In this document: one piece after another, positions 27,969 through 37,406 of the stretch | Numbering within the stretch: position 1 is the first letter of the stretch | How the letters are laid out: each line of letters starts with the position of its first letter | Source: Marinomonas pontica | Lineage (GTDB): Bacteria > Pseudomonadota > Gammaproteobacteria > Pseudomonadales > Marinomonadaceae | DNA: 64,000 bases | Assembly (NCBI RefSeq): GCF_026191375.1 | Contig: NZ_JAODTL010000050.1 | Coordinates: 1 to 64,000 of the forward strand | Direction: 5' to 3' | Made by a program: the position numbers and the translations under genes | Notes under the pieces: model-generated | Seen by the model: the letters and a program-made list of their open reading frames with translations, nothing else | Told to the model about the DNA's origin: nothing | The model's database searches: none

Positions 27969-27988
27969 GTATTTTGTATCCAAAATAC
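27969..27988. promoter_or_regulatory. GntR operator upstream of the hydroxyproline operon
   Basis: Perfect palindrome GTATTTTG-TATC-CAAAATAC (8-bp arms, 4-bp centre). The minus strand reads TTGGATACAAAATACA across it, the same 16-mer found upstream of the semialdehyde dehydrogenase at 18041-18056. It overlaps the -10 box of the operon promoter, so binding would block transcription. The FadR-type regulator at 17269 is the obvious candidate. Confidence 0.8.
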
Positions 27989-28010
27989 ACTTGACGTATG
28001 TAGTCGTCAA
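27982..28010 (-). promoter_or_regulatory. Sigma-70 promoter of the hydroxyproline operon
   Basis: On the minus strand TTGACG (28010-28005), a 17-bp spacer and TATTTT (27987-27982) form a good -35/-10 pair. Transcription would start about 40 bp before the binding-protein ATG. The -10 lies inside the operator palindrome. Confidence 0.7.
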
Positions 28011-28569
28011 TAAAGTTGTGCAAAAAATTTGCAGTAGAGGAAAATTCGACGGCACGGTATGTCAAAAAAACCATGAGACTGAAGGTGGATGTCGCAGCGA
28101 TAGTGGCACTTTATTTCAGATATATTATAAAGAAATAGCCTTTTAAAACAGTATGTTAAAGTTTTATAGGCAAAGAAAAGAAATGCTGCAGGCCGGGCTT
28201 GTGTAGACCAACAGCAGAATTCTCTGAGAGTGAGCTGTGAGCTATTTCAACCAATTTTTAAGGCATTAGTAGGCCTATATTAAACAGGAAATGAGAGCCA
28301 ATGGATGGAGTATTAAGGGGCAGTGGAGCCTGAACATAGTGAAGAGGCACGAATATCATGAGTAATTTGTAGTTTATAGGCATTTGTTATCAGACTTTAT
28401 TGGGGCCATCGGAAAAGACAGGTTAAGGTGCTTTGAAATTTTCCTCGAAACTGCACATAAACGAAGAGCAAATCGTCATTCGTCTAAACGTTATGACCCT
28501 GAGCAACACGTTCTTTAATACAGTTAAGAGCGTCACAATTAGAACCTTGCTAGATCGACTGTCGCTTCA
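28011..28569. other. Gene-poor region
   Basis: About 560 bp with many stops in all frames and no gene I can support. It separates the hydroxyproline island from the hemF-aroE region and precedes a regulator-like fragment. It may be decayed sequence left by rearrangement; no inverted repeats or transposase remnants were seen. Confidence 0.5.
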
Positions 28570-28776
28570 ATGCACTTAGCTTCCGAGACATCGCTGATCT
28601 TAGATTGGTTGACTCACGTATTTGTGCGTTTGGATAAGGTTGATAAAAACGCAGGATTCATGCAAGGGAGTCAATTACTGGCTAGTCTCCATGGCGCTTC
28701 GATTTTAGTGCAAGGCACGAATCAGCCCGATGTCTTTGATAAAGCTTTGTTTGAGTGGCGCAGTCGATATAAGTAA
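28570..28776 (+). pseudogene. Possible C-terminal remnant of a TetR-type regulator
   Basis: A 68-codon frame ending FDKALFEWRSRYK. Its text (LILDWLTHVFVRLDKV, then QLLASLHGASILVQGTNQPDVFDKAL) resembles the end of TetR ligand domains, where a short helix with LHGA precedes a closing FD helix. No helix-turn-helix is found upstream; the same frame has several stops. It is most likely a relic. A small free-standing protein cannot be excluded. Confidence 0.4.
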
Positions 28777-28856
28777 AACCAGTAAGATATTAATTTGAGG
28801 CATTTTATGATTGATGTATCATCAAGCTTTCATAATTCATGCGAAAAGTTTGCTTA

Positions 28857-29794
28857 ATGAGTTCAGCCGAAAAGCACTTATACAATCCCACTTTTGAGTG
28901 GCGTTTTCTTTTGCCTAAGTATTGGCTGACGTGGTTGGGCGTGTTTTTCGCGTTACTGATCGCGTATTTACCTGTGTGTTGGCGCGACAAGTTGGCCAGC
29001 TGGATCGCCTGTCGATTGCTGCATACAAAAAGCGGTGCGCTTAAAAGAGCTCGTATTAACTTGGAGCAATGCTTTCCGGATAAATCGCTGGAAGAGCGTG
29101 AAACCCTTCTAAAAGAAGCTTTCAAACGGCAGCGCAGTTTTTCATTGCGTATGGCGAGCTGATTGTCCGCAGTAAACGACACTGTGAAAATCGTTGCAAT
29201 ATTATCGGTGGTGAGCATCTGTTCCCGCTTTTGAATAGTGATCAAAATGTCATTGCTTTGGTTCCGCATTGTTGGGCCATTGATTACGCGGGCGTTATGT
29301 TGACGGCAAAAGGTCATAAGACTGTTGCCATGATTCGCATCCAAAAAAATCCAATATTGAATTGGCTGATTCATTTACAACGCATCCGCTACGATGCGCG
29401 TGTGTATTGCCGTAGTGCGGGTATTAAGCCCTTTATGTCTTCTATCAAAGAGGGGTATTTAGGGTATTACTTACCAGATGAAGATTTGGGAGCCCAGCAT
29501 TCAGTGTTCACGCCTTTTTTTGCTGCAAACAAAGCCACCATGAAAGGCTTGGGGAAATTGGCAAAATTGAGCAATGCGAAAGTCGTTCCTATGCTCCCTG
29601 CTTACAATGCCGACACTGGCCGGTATGAATTGTTTATCTCCCCTCCTTTGGAAAATTTCCCCAGTGGCAGCGAAGAAACGGACGCCTTGATCATGAACCA
29701 AGCGCTGGAAGCGATGATCTCTAAACACCCAGAACAGTACATGTGGGTGTTGAATTTACTGCGCACTCGTCCAGACGGTTCGCGTCTTTATTAA
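28857..29794 (+). pseudogene. Lipid A biosynthesis (lauroyl-type) acyltransferase, one frameshift
   Basis: LpxL/LpxM-family inner-membrane acyltransferase adding a secondary acyl chain to lipid A. One membrane helix near residues 20-40 (YWLTWLGVFFALLIAYLPV). The catalytic HX4D box is HCWAID in VPHCWAIDYAG. The frame breaks near 29130 after LLKEAFK; adding one A to the AAA run gives FKTAAQFFIAYGELIVRSKRH and continues cleanly to the stop at 29794. The full product would be about 312 residues, normal for the family. The upstream in-frame Met at 28839 is an alternative start. Error or recent loss cannot be told apart here. Confidence 0.85.
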
Positions 29795-29833
29795 AGAGTT
29801 CCTTCACGATACGTGTCTTTTCAGTGGTAAACT

Positions 29834-30851
<1,018 letters not shown>

Positions 30852-30897
30852 TAAATAGCGCGATTATCGCCGTTTAACGTTGTTAAGAGGACGCATT

Positions 30898-31710
30898 TTG
30901 GATCAGTACGCCGTTGCAGGAAACCCCATTGCTCACAGTAAATCGCCCAGTATTCACACCTATTTTGCAGAGCAAACGAAACAAGAGTTGGTGTATTCGA
31001 CTTTGTTGGGTGACGAGGTCGAGTTTGAAAACCAAGTCAGAGACTTTTTGAAAAAAGACGGCAAAGGCCTAAACGTGACGGTACCGTTTAAAGAACGCGC
31101 CTATGCCATGTGCGATATTTTAAGCCAAAGAGCAAAGCAAGCCGGTGCGGTGAATACTTTGCTGATGGGCAAAAATGGCGACCTGTTCGGCGACAATACC
31201 GACGGAATTGGCATGGTGAGAGACATTGTCGAAAACCAAAAGCAGAGCTTGACCGGCAAACGCATTCTTATTTTGGGCGCTGGTGGCGCGGTGCGAGGCG
31301 TGCTTGAGCCTGTTTTGGCGGAGAATCCAGAATCTGTCACCATCGCCAATCGTACTCTTGAAAAAGCCCAAGCTTTAGCGGATCAATTTGATTGTCTGGC
31401 GTCGTCTTTTGACGCGCTTGAAGGCGCTTTTGATGTCATCATCAATGGTACCTCCGCGAGTTTATCTGGCAGTCTGCCGCCATTAAAAGACGAATTAGTG
31501 AGCCCCGAAACCTGGTGCTATGACATGATGTACGGCAAAGAGCGAACCGTGTTTTTACAATGGGCGCATGAACGTGGCGCTGACGGGGCAGATGGTTTAG
31601 GTATGCTGGTTGGACAAGCCGCCGAAGCGTTTTATTTGTGGCGACAAGTACGCCCTGACACCGCCAGTTTGGTCGAGTCGATGCGCCAGCAAATGGAAGC
31701 CGCTAACTGA
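30898..31710 (+). CDS. aroE: Shikimate dehydrogenase
   Basis: NADPH-dependent reduction of 3-dehydroshikimate to shikimate in aromatic amino acid synthesis. 270 residues starting at a TTG (30898): the product DQYAVAGNPIAHSKSP aligns with known AroE starts, and AAGAGG lies 7 bases upstream. Catalytic Lys in NVTVPFKERAY (about 65) and Asp in GDNTDGIGM (about 101); NADP site ILGAGGAVRGVL. A second TTG at 30880 is less likely. Confidence 0.95.
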   Translation: MDQYAVAGNPIAHSKSPSIHTYFAEQTKQELVYSTLLGDEVEFENQVRDFLKKDGKGLNVTVPFKERAYAMCDILSQRAKQAGAVNTLLMGKNGDLFGDNTDGIGMVRDIVENQKQSLTGKRILILGAGGAVRGVLEPVLAENPESVTIANRTLEKAQALADQFDCLASSFDALEGAFDVIINGTSASLSGSLPPLKDELVSPETWCYDMMYGKERTVFLQWAHERGADGADGLGMLVGQAAEAFYLWRQVRPDTASLVESMRQQMEAAN

Positions 31711-31745
31711 GCGTCGCGCAAGGGGCTCTCATAAAGGAAAGCAGT

Positions 31746-32906
31746 ATGAAAGTGCAGTGGTTCAATTCGGTTGATCAAATAGGCGAAGCCAAATGGCAAG
31801 CGGCTATTGGGGAAACGCGTTATCCGTTTGCGCAATTTGCTTTTCATCAGGCGTTAGAACAAAGCAAAAGCATCGGCGATGGAACGGGCTGGTATCCTGA
31901 ATACTTGTTGGTGATGGACGATGACGACAGTCCGCTCGCTATCGCTCCAACCTATTTAAAAACCCACTCCCAAGGCGAATTTGTCTTCGACTGGTCATGG
32001 GCGGATGCCTACCAACGCTACGGCATGCGCTACTTCCCTAAGCGTATTTGGGCGATTCCTTTTTCCCCTGTGACGGGTGTGCGGCTGTTTTCTCACCTTG
32101 ACCCAAACGGCGATGATGTGGCGTTTTCTCATCTGTACCCTGCGTTGGCTGATCTCATGACTCAAGCCAACCAAGAGCGGAATTTCTCCAGTTGGCATCT
32201 GTTATTTACCAAGCCAGAACACGCGGCGTTATTCGCACCCAACAAAGATCTACTGCATCGAATATCTTGTCAGTTTCATTGGTTCAACCGTGACTACAAA
32301 GACATGGACGACTACTTGTCGCATTTCTCCAGTCGTAAGCGAAAAACCGCCCGTAAGGAACGAGAAAAAATCGCCAAAGAAGGCATCAAGCTGACTCGAA
32401 CCATCGGCAGCGATTTAACGTCGGACGAGATTGATTTCTTTTACCTGTGTTACCAATCCACTTACGCCAAGCGTGGACAACAAGGTTACCTCGCTCGCGA
32501 ATTTTTCGGGCAACTAGCCGAAAACATGGGCGACCAAATCCTCTTGGTACAAGCCTTTCGAGAAGGCGAAACCATCGCCGCCTCTTGGTGCTTCTTTGAT
32601 GATCATTCTTTGTATGGTCGTTATTGGGGCTGCATGGAAGAAGTGGATTGCCTGCACTTTGAAGCCTGTTATTACCAAGGCATTGAGTTTTGCTTGGAAA
32701 AAGGGTTACAGCATTTTGATCCTGGCACCCAAGGGGAACACAAAATCGCCCGAGGCTTCGAGCCTGTTTTCAGTCACAGCATTCACTACATCGCCCACGA
32801 AGGCTTCCGTGACGCCATTGGCAACTTCTGCGAAGAAGAAGCGCAAGCCGTGCGCGAGTATCATCAAGATACCCACGCTCTGTTGCCGTTTAAGCGGGAA
32901 AGCTAG
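31746..32906 (+). CDS. GNAT/FemAB-like family protein (COG3146, DUF482)
   Basis: 386-residue protein of the family annotated as GNAT or FemAB-like, sometimes 'peptidoglycan biosynthesis protein'. Seen here: SWADAYQRYGMRYFPK (about 82-97), SRKRKTARKEREKIAKEG (about 200-217) and the C-terminal FDPGTQGEHKIARGFEP, which are conserved in the family. A biochemical activity is not established to my knowledge. AAAGGA ribosome site; 35 bp after aroE, possibly co-transcribed. Convergent with the reductase gene. Confidence 0.82.
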   Translation: MKVQWFNSVDQIGEAKWQAAIGETRYPFAQFAFHQALEQSKSIGDGTGWYPEYLLVMDDDDSPLAIAPTYLKTHSQGEFVFDWSWADAYQRYGMRYFPKRIWAIPFSPVTGVRLFSHLDPNGDDVAFSHLYPALADLMTQANQERNFSSWHLLFTKPEHAALFAPNKDLLHRISCQFHWFNRDYKDMDDYLSHFSSRKRKTARKEREKIAKEGIKLTRTIGSDLTSDEIDFFYLCYQSTYAKRGQQGYLAREFFGQLAENMGDQILLVQAFREGETIAASWCFFDDHSLYGRYWGCMEEVDCLHFEACYYQGIEFCLEKGLQHFDPGTQGEHKIARGFEPVFSHSIHYIAHEGFRDAIGNFCEEEAQAVREYHQDTHALLPFKRES

Positions 32907-32947
32907 TAATCCCTTTCAATCTAATTAGCAGGCTAACAGAGATGAGA

Positions 32948-34639
32948 TTAATACAAATCTGTGTGAAATTGAGACTGCCATTGTGGTTCTGGAAGAATGT
33001 CTTGCAGAGTCATCAGAACAGACTGCCCGAATCCCTCTCGACTGCCGCACACATAAACATTCGCCCCCTGTTCGGTCACCCAGTGCCGAATGTCGTTGCG
33101 TGACTGCTGTAACAGATTAGGAACATAGACCCCATCACTGCGTGACCATGCTCGATCAAACCGGTTAAGTACTCCTAACTCTTGGAGCGAAAGAAGATCT
33201 TGTGCAAAATAGTCATCATGTTCTTCGTATTGCTCACCAAAAAATAACCAACATGGTGCTTTGTCTTGAGACGCTTGGCGTTTTTTTAAAAAGCTTATAA
33301 AGGGGGCCAGTCCAGTACCTGCGGCAATCATAATCCATGGTACATTTTCCTTTGGGTGGAAAGTAACATGCTCACGCACACTGGCTGAAATACGATTACC
33401 AGGTGTCAACTGACTCAGCATCCCCGACGCCAGCCCAATGGTTCCATCCGTACGGATATGCTGACGCACTAACAGCTCTATTGTGTTGTCTTCGTAGGAT
33501 GCAATCGAGTACAGACGTTCGTGCTCATCTTTTTGCTCAGGCTGTACTGCCAATAGATCACCGGCTTCGTAGCGCGCATTGGCACAAAACAATGTCACTC
33601 GATGAGCCAAGCGATGCACTTGTCCTGGGTTCAAGCATTCGTTCGCCACCACCGTATAGTCATCGTATTCAAATAATTCAGACGCAGTATGAATACCAAG
33701 CAATTCCCCTACTTGCTGCCACCAATGAGCGACCCCTTGGGGATCCATTCGATCGATTTCCGTTGTTGGAATGGCCCTTTGGTAGCCTTTTTTTTCTAGT
33801 AATTCAGACAAATAATGACCGAATGCACAAAATGTTTGGTACGTTCGATCCCCCAATGCGAGCACACTGAACTGGGTGTGAGAGGCAGCCGAGTTGGCCT
33901 CTTGCAATGTATTAACGAACCGTCGAGCGCTGTCGGGTGCTTCTCCTTGCCCATAGGTACTCACCACAAAGAAGACCCGTTGATAACGCTGCAATGTTTG
34001 CTCGGTCAGGGTCGAGATACAGGCAATGTCCATCAGTGCATGGGTGGTATCATGTAGGCGCTGCGCCAAATACTTCGCACTACCCGTTTGGCTGGCGTAG
34101 ACAATAAGCGCCTGATTGTTGGTCTGGGCGATAGGTAAAAATCTGGCGGCCCAATGTGTGCAAAGCAACGCGACCATAAGTCTTAGTAATTCCCACCATG
34201 GCAATACCACTCCCCAATTTGGTAATAAATAGAGTGGTGAAACGATAAGCAAACCACAGGAAAACAAAGTGACGGCAGCATAAAGGCGATAGACTTTATT
34301 GAGCATGATAACCAAGCAAAAAAGCATCACAGCGGCCAGTAATACTTGGCTAGAAATCAGGACGCCAACGATAAAAAACCATTCTCTTTGGGTAAACACA
34401 TGCCCCACTTCGCTCTCAGAGACATGCGCCAACATCCCCTCTTGCAGCTGGTATACAAAATGCCCTGAGAACTCAAAACTAATCAGAGTATCAAGTGAGG
34501 AATACAAGGGTAATGGGTGGCTCATGCCAAACTCTAAAGTGGCCCAAATATAACCAAGTCCAAATAGCATTCCCAAACACACCAACCGCATCGCGGGTTC
34601 AATCTGTCTTATCGTTTTGATTTGCCAAGAGGATGACAC
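32948..34639 (-). CDS. Membrane-anchored flavodoxin/ferredoxin-NADP+ reductase-type protein
   Basis: About 563 residues starting at a GTG (34639) with GGAG 7 bases upstream. The longer frame to 34765 would run through the Fur box and into the divergent gene, so I reject it. N-terminal four or so membrane helices (first MRLVCLGMLFGLGYIWATL); flavodoxin-like domain from ALIVYASQTGSAKYLAQRL, with STYGQGEAPDSA and LALGDRTYQTFC; FAD domain with RLYSIAS; NADPH domain with MIAAGTGLAPFISFLKKR and VYVCGSREGFG. Layout matches sulfite-reductase/P450-reductase type flavoproteins fused to a membrane part. Probably passes NADPH electrons across the membrane for periplasmic metal or siderophore reduction. 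Confidence 0.85.
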   Translation of the reverse strand: MSSSWQIKTIRQIEPAMRLVCLGMLFGLGYIWATLEFGMSHPLPLYSSLDTLISFEFSGHFVYQLQEGMLAHVSESEVGHVFTQREWFFIVGVLISSQVLLAAVMLFCLVIMLNKVYRLYAAVTLFSCGLLIVSPLYLLPNWGVVLPWWELLRLMVALLCTHWAARFLPIAQTNNQALIVYASQTGSAKYLAQRLHDTTHALMDIACISTLTEQTLQRYQRVFFVVSTYGQGEAPDSARRFVNTLQEANSAASHTQFSVLALGDRTYQTFCAFGHYLSELLEKKGYQRAIPTTEIDRMDPQGVAHWWQQVGELLGIHTASELFEYDDYTVVANECLNPGQVHRLAHRVTLFCANARYEAGDLLAVQPEQKDEHERLYSIASYEDNTIELLVRQHIRTDGTIGLASGMLSQLTPGNRISASVREHVTFHPKENVPWIMIAAGTGLAPFISFLKKRQASQDKAPCWLFFGEQYEEHDDYFAQDLLSLQELGVLNRFDRAWSRSDGVYVPNLLQQSRNDIRHWVTEQGANVYVCGSREGFGQSVLMTLQDILPEPQWQSQFHTDLY

Positions 34640-34665
34640 TGACGGCTCCGTTATAAAAACTTTTT

Positions 34666-34718
34666 GATAATGATTATTATTATATTGAAAAAAATAGTTG
34701 TAAGCGATTATCATTAGC
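34666..34718. promoter_or_regulatory. Two Fur-like boxes in a divergent promoter
   Basis: Box 1 at 34666-34684 (GATAATGATTATTATTATA) matches the 19-bp Fur consensus at 16 positions. A second partial match, GCGATTATCATTAGC, follows at 34704-34718. They lie between the reductase (minus) and PepSY gene (plus), so iron-Fur could repress both. Confidence 0.8.
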
Positions 34719-34746
34719 AAACAAAAACACATTTGAATGCTATTTA

Positions 34747-35352
34747 ATGACAACCAGACTCTCAATCATCAACCGCTGGGCACGATGGCTACATATTTAC
34801 AGCGCTGCGCCAGTTTTATTGCTGATGCTGTTTTTTTCTATAACTGGGGTGTTGTTGAATCATACCACCTGGCACTTGGGAGAGACGGTAAAGGCAAATC
34901 AAACTTTTGATTTGCCAGAATATTTACTTGAGCAGGATTGGCAAACGGAGTCAGCGAAAACGGCTTTAAGTGTCTTAAGTTGGCTGGACAAAGAGCATGG
35001 CATTCATGGAATTGACATCGAGATAAGCTGGGAACTCGAAGAGTCCCTGCTGATTCTCACCCTAGAGACACCGGAGGGTAGCTATACCGTTGAAGTTTAC
35101 CCAGAGGATGAGGTCGCTGAGTTGTTTGTGCTCGATTTGCCATTTTTAGAAATGCTCAACAACTTACACCGTGGCAAACACGTGACGGGGTTTTGGCGCT
35201 TTCTTTCGGACTTAGCGGGTATTTGTATGTTCGTTTTTTGCGCCACTGGACTGTGGCTGCTATTGACCAACGCCTTACAACGACAAAGCACACTGAGCTG
35301 GGTTGGGCTCGGGTCAATTGTCATGGTAGTGACCATTTTTCTAATGCATTAA
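34747..35352 (+). CDS. PepSY-associated transmembrane protein
   Basis: 201-residue membrane protein. N-terminal helix WLHIYSAAPVLLLMLFFSITG (about 14-33) is the PepSY-TM signature with a conserved His. The periplasmic part is a PepSY-like region (about 50-140). HRGKHVTGFWRFLSDLAGI and a following helix pair (about 150-200) carry a second His and Trp. Such proteins often bind haem and relay electrons in iron reduction. First gene of the nine-gene run ending at 40573, directly downstream of the Fur-like boxes. Confidence 0.85.
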   Translation: MTTRLSIINRWARWLHIYSAAPVLLLMLFFSITGVLLNHTTWHLGETVKANQTFDLPEYLLEQDWQTESAKTALSVLSWLDKEHGIHGIDIEISWELEESLLILTLETPEGSYTVEVYPEDEVAELFVLDLPFLEMLNNLHRGKHVTGFWRFLSDLAGICMFVFCATGLWLLLTNALQRQSTLSWVGLGSIVMVVTIFLMH

Positions 35353-35366
35353 CAAAGGAGAGCTTG

Positions 35367-35840
35367 ATGCGCTCACTGTTTAAAACCTCTATGTTGGCCG
35401 CAACGCTAAGTTTTGCTGGTATCACGCATGCCGCGTCAATGGAGGTGTCTTTTGATATTCCTCAAGTGACAACGGGAAAGTATGCCCGCCCTTATGTGGC
35501 TATTTGGGCTGAGCAAGGTAAAGAATCTAAGCCGCTACTGGTCTGGCACCTACAAGGACAAGAAGACAAATGGCTGAAAGACCTGCGTCGCTGGTGGCGC
35601 AAAATTGGCCGCTATGATGACCACGTTGACAGTTTAACCGGTGCGACAAAAGGTCCTGGTCATTACCAAGAAACTTTAGATCTTGGCGACTGGAGCGAGT
35701 TCACCCTGTACGTCGAAGCGGCCCGAGAAAATGGCGGTCGCTCTTTAGTGAAAACCAACATCGATCTAAATAACGCGCAAGCGTACAGCATCCCGGCGGA
35801 TGCCGAAATCGGCCCCATCCAAATTTCCATTAACCCCTAA
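35367..35840 (+). CDS. DUF2271 domain periplasmic protein
   Basis: 158 residues; AAAGGAG ribosome site 6 bases before the ATG at 35367. Signal peptide to about residue 22 (THAAS). The mature domain has YVAIWAEQGKESKPLLVWH and WLKDLRRWWRK with VDSLTGATKGPG, typical of DUF2271. Function unestablished. It follows the PepSY gene by 14 bp and repeatedly occurs next to PepSY proteins in iron loci. Confidence 0.82.
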   Translation: MRSLFKTSMLAATLSFAGITHAASMEVSFDIPQVTTGKYARPYVAIWAEQGKESKPLLVWHLQGQEDKWLKDLRRWWRKIGRYDDHVDSLTGATKGPGHYQETLDLGDWSEFTLYVEAARENGGRSLVKTNIDLNNAQAYSIPADAEIGPIQISINP

Positions 35841-35856
35841 ATAGTTAGGATTGAAT

Positions 35857-36666
35857 ATGTTCAAGACAAGTCTTTGTGCTTTGGCTGTCGTTGCGGCAAG
35901 CTCAAGCTTTGCTCACGACCTAATGGTGTTACCAAGCAAATCTATCCTGTCAGCTGTGCCTGCCAATGTTGCGGTTGACGTCACTGCAACGCATGACGTT
36001 TACCGTTTTGATAAAGCGGTTTCTCCTGACAATGTCACAGTTTACGGTCCTGATGGTAAGCGTATTCGTGACCTTGGCACCATGGTAAAAGGCGCAACTC
36101 GTACGTCATTTGATCTGGCCGTTACTGAAGAAGGCACTTACAAAATCACCTACGGTTCCAGCATGGCGGGTTACATGACCACGTATGAAATCGGTGAACG
36201 TAACACTCGTAAGCGTCTACGTGGCAACCAGAAAGAAATGGCCGATCAAATCCCTGCGGATGCGAAAAACATCGAAACCACTAAAATGGGCCGCACGGGT
36301 GTGACATACATCACCAGCAAAGCACCAACAGATACGGTATTGAAGCCAAGCAACCAAGGCTTTGAAATGGTGCCAGTGACTCACCCAGCTGATTACATCA
36401 ACGGCGAAGAAATCGAAATCAAAACCCTGATGGATGGTAAGCCATTAGCGGGTGCTAAAGTGGTCGTGAAAGCGGAATCCGCCATTTACGGCATTGCGGC
36501 AGAGCCTGTTGAAGTCAGCACGGATAAATCTGGTGTTGCAAGATTCACTCTAGACAATGCAGGTCGTTACAACGCTGCGGTTTCTTACAGCGGCCCAAGC
36601 AGTGACCCACTGGCTGACAAAGAAGCCTACACTGTGTTCTACACCTTTGAAGTGGTATACGAATAA
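35857..36666 (+). CDS. DUF4198 domain periplasmic protein
   Basis: 269 residues, exported (signal to about residue 20, SSFAHDL). DUF4198 is related to the periplasmic NikM/CbiK-type proteins linked to nickel and cobalt uptake, with an Ig-like C-terminal part (GKPLAGAKVVVKAES to the end). The mature N-terminus begins with His-Asp, a feature seen in metal-binding members. Start at 35857; a TTG two codons upstream is less likely. Its stop shares one base with the next start. Confidence 0.82.
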   Translation: MFKTSLCALAVVAASSSFAHDLMVLPSKSILSAVPANVAVDVTATHDVYRFDKAVSPDNVTVYGPDGKRIRDLGTMVKGATRTSFDLAVTEEGTYKITYGSSMAGYMTTYEIGERNTRKRLRGNQKEMADQIPADAKNIETTKMGRTGVTYITSKAPTDTVLKPSNQGFEMVPVTHPADYINGEEIEIKTLMDGKPLAGAKVVVKAESAIYGIAAEPVEVSTDKSGVARFTLDNAGRYNAAVSYSGPSSDPLADKEAYTVFYTFEVVYE

Positions 36667-36971
36667 TGACCAAAGCTGCCTTAATACTGGGTAGCGCAGT
36701 GGCCTTGCTTTCGAGCAAAGCCATGGCTCATTACCCGACCTTAGATTGTCAACTGGATCAACAAGAAGTGGTTTGCGTGGCTGCGTACAGCGATGGTTCA
36801 GCCGCCTACAACGAGCAAGTGGAAGTTCGTAGCTATGACGATGACGTACTGCAAACTCTTACCACAGATGACGATGGTGAAATTCGTCTCGCTCAGCCAG
36901 AGGGTGAATATTATTTAATCTTCGATCCAGGCCACGAAGATCCTGCTGAGTTCGACTATGCCGAATTCTAA
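36666..36971 (+). CDS. Small exported acidic protein
   Basis: 101 residues, signal peptide cleaved near AMA-H (about 22). The mature protein is acidic, begins HYPTLDC, and has a Cys pair (about 27 and 36) that could form a disulfide. The body, with VEVRSYDDDVLQTLTTDDDGEI, looks like a short Ig or carboxypeptidase-regulatory-like beta domain. Overlaps DUF4198 upstream by one base and the next gene by 14, so it belongs to this operon. No function known; metal binding is a reasonable guess. Confidence 0.75.
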   Translation: MTKAALILGSAVALLSSKAMAHYPTLDCQLDQQEVVCVAAYSDGSAAYNEQVEVRSYDDDVLQTLTTDDDGEIRLAQPEGEYYLIFDPGHEDPAEFDYAEF

Positions 36972-37398
36972 TATTGAGATCATTGCACCGGCGGATGGTC
37001 GCGGGGAGACTCGTAACTTCCTATTGGTATGTGTTGTGGTGCTTGCTTGTGCCATCGGCTTGCTTTCTCTGATTCATTCCTCACCTCAAAATGCCTTATC
37101 GGAACTGCCTAATCAATTCAGCAACCTAGCGACTCAGGTGAGCAACGCGGTAGAGGAAATCGAATTGCTGGAAGAAGCCGAGTTGATCAATGCACCTTAT
37201 CAGTTGGCCGATCTCCCTTTCCCTACATATCAAAATCAGTCATTCATTCAGCTAGACGAACATTGCTTTAGCCTGTTCCAAGGACAATATGTGTTTGTTG
37301 TCGAACGTCACGAAGAAGGCTGGGATGCTCACTGGGCACCATCAGAACAAGCCGTTGACTGCCACGCTTCACTTGATTGGCATTTGCTTAACCAATAG
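36958..37398 (+). CDS. Membrane-anchored protein, possibly DUF6162 family
   Basis: 146 residues. One membrane helix near 20-40 (FLLVCVVVLACAIGLLSLI), then a short helical stretch and a periplasmic domain with two Cys (in DEHCFSLF and AVDCHASL). I recall proteins of this size between DUF4198 and metal ABC genes annotated as DUF6162; that label is not certain. Role unknown, presumed accessory to the importer that follows. Confidence 0.65.
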   Translation: MPNSNIEIIAPADGRGETRNFLLVCVVVLACAIGLLSLIHSSPQNALSELPNQFSNLATQVSNAVEEIELLEEAELINAPYQLADLPFPTYQNQSFIQLDEHCFSLFQGQYVFVVERHEEGWDAHWAPSEQAVDCHASLDWHLLNQ

Positions 37399-37406
37399 GA
37401 ACCCCC

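Noticed and set aside
28805-29374. 189-codon minus-strand frame opposite the acyltransferase
   Set aside because: No recognisable domain; the plus strand carries clear family motifs through both halves of the broken gene.
32948-34639. CysJ of assimilatory sulfite reductase
   Set aside because: It has membrane helices, no CysI partner and a Fur-like promoter beside PepSY; only the flavodoxin-reductase part is shared.
34640-34765. Extended start of the flavodoxin reductase at 34765
   Set aside because: It would cover the Fur-like boxes and overlap the divergent PepSY gene; a GTG at 34639 with GGAG is better placed.
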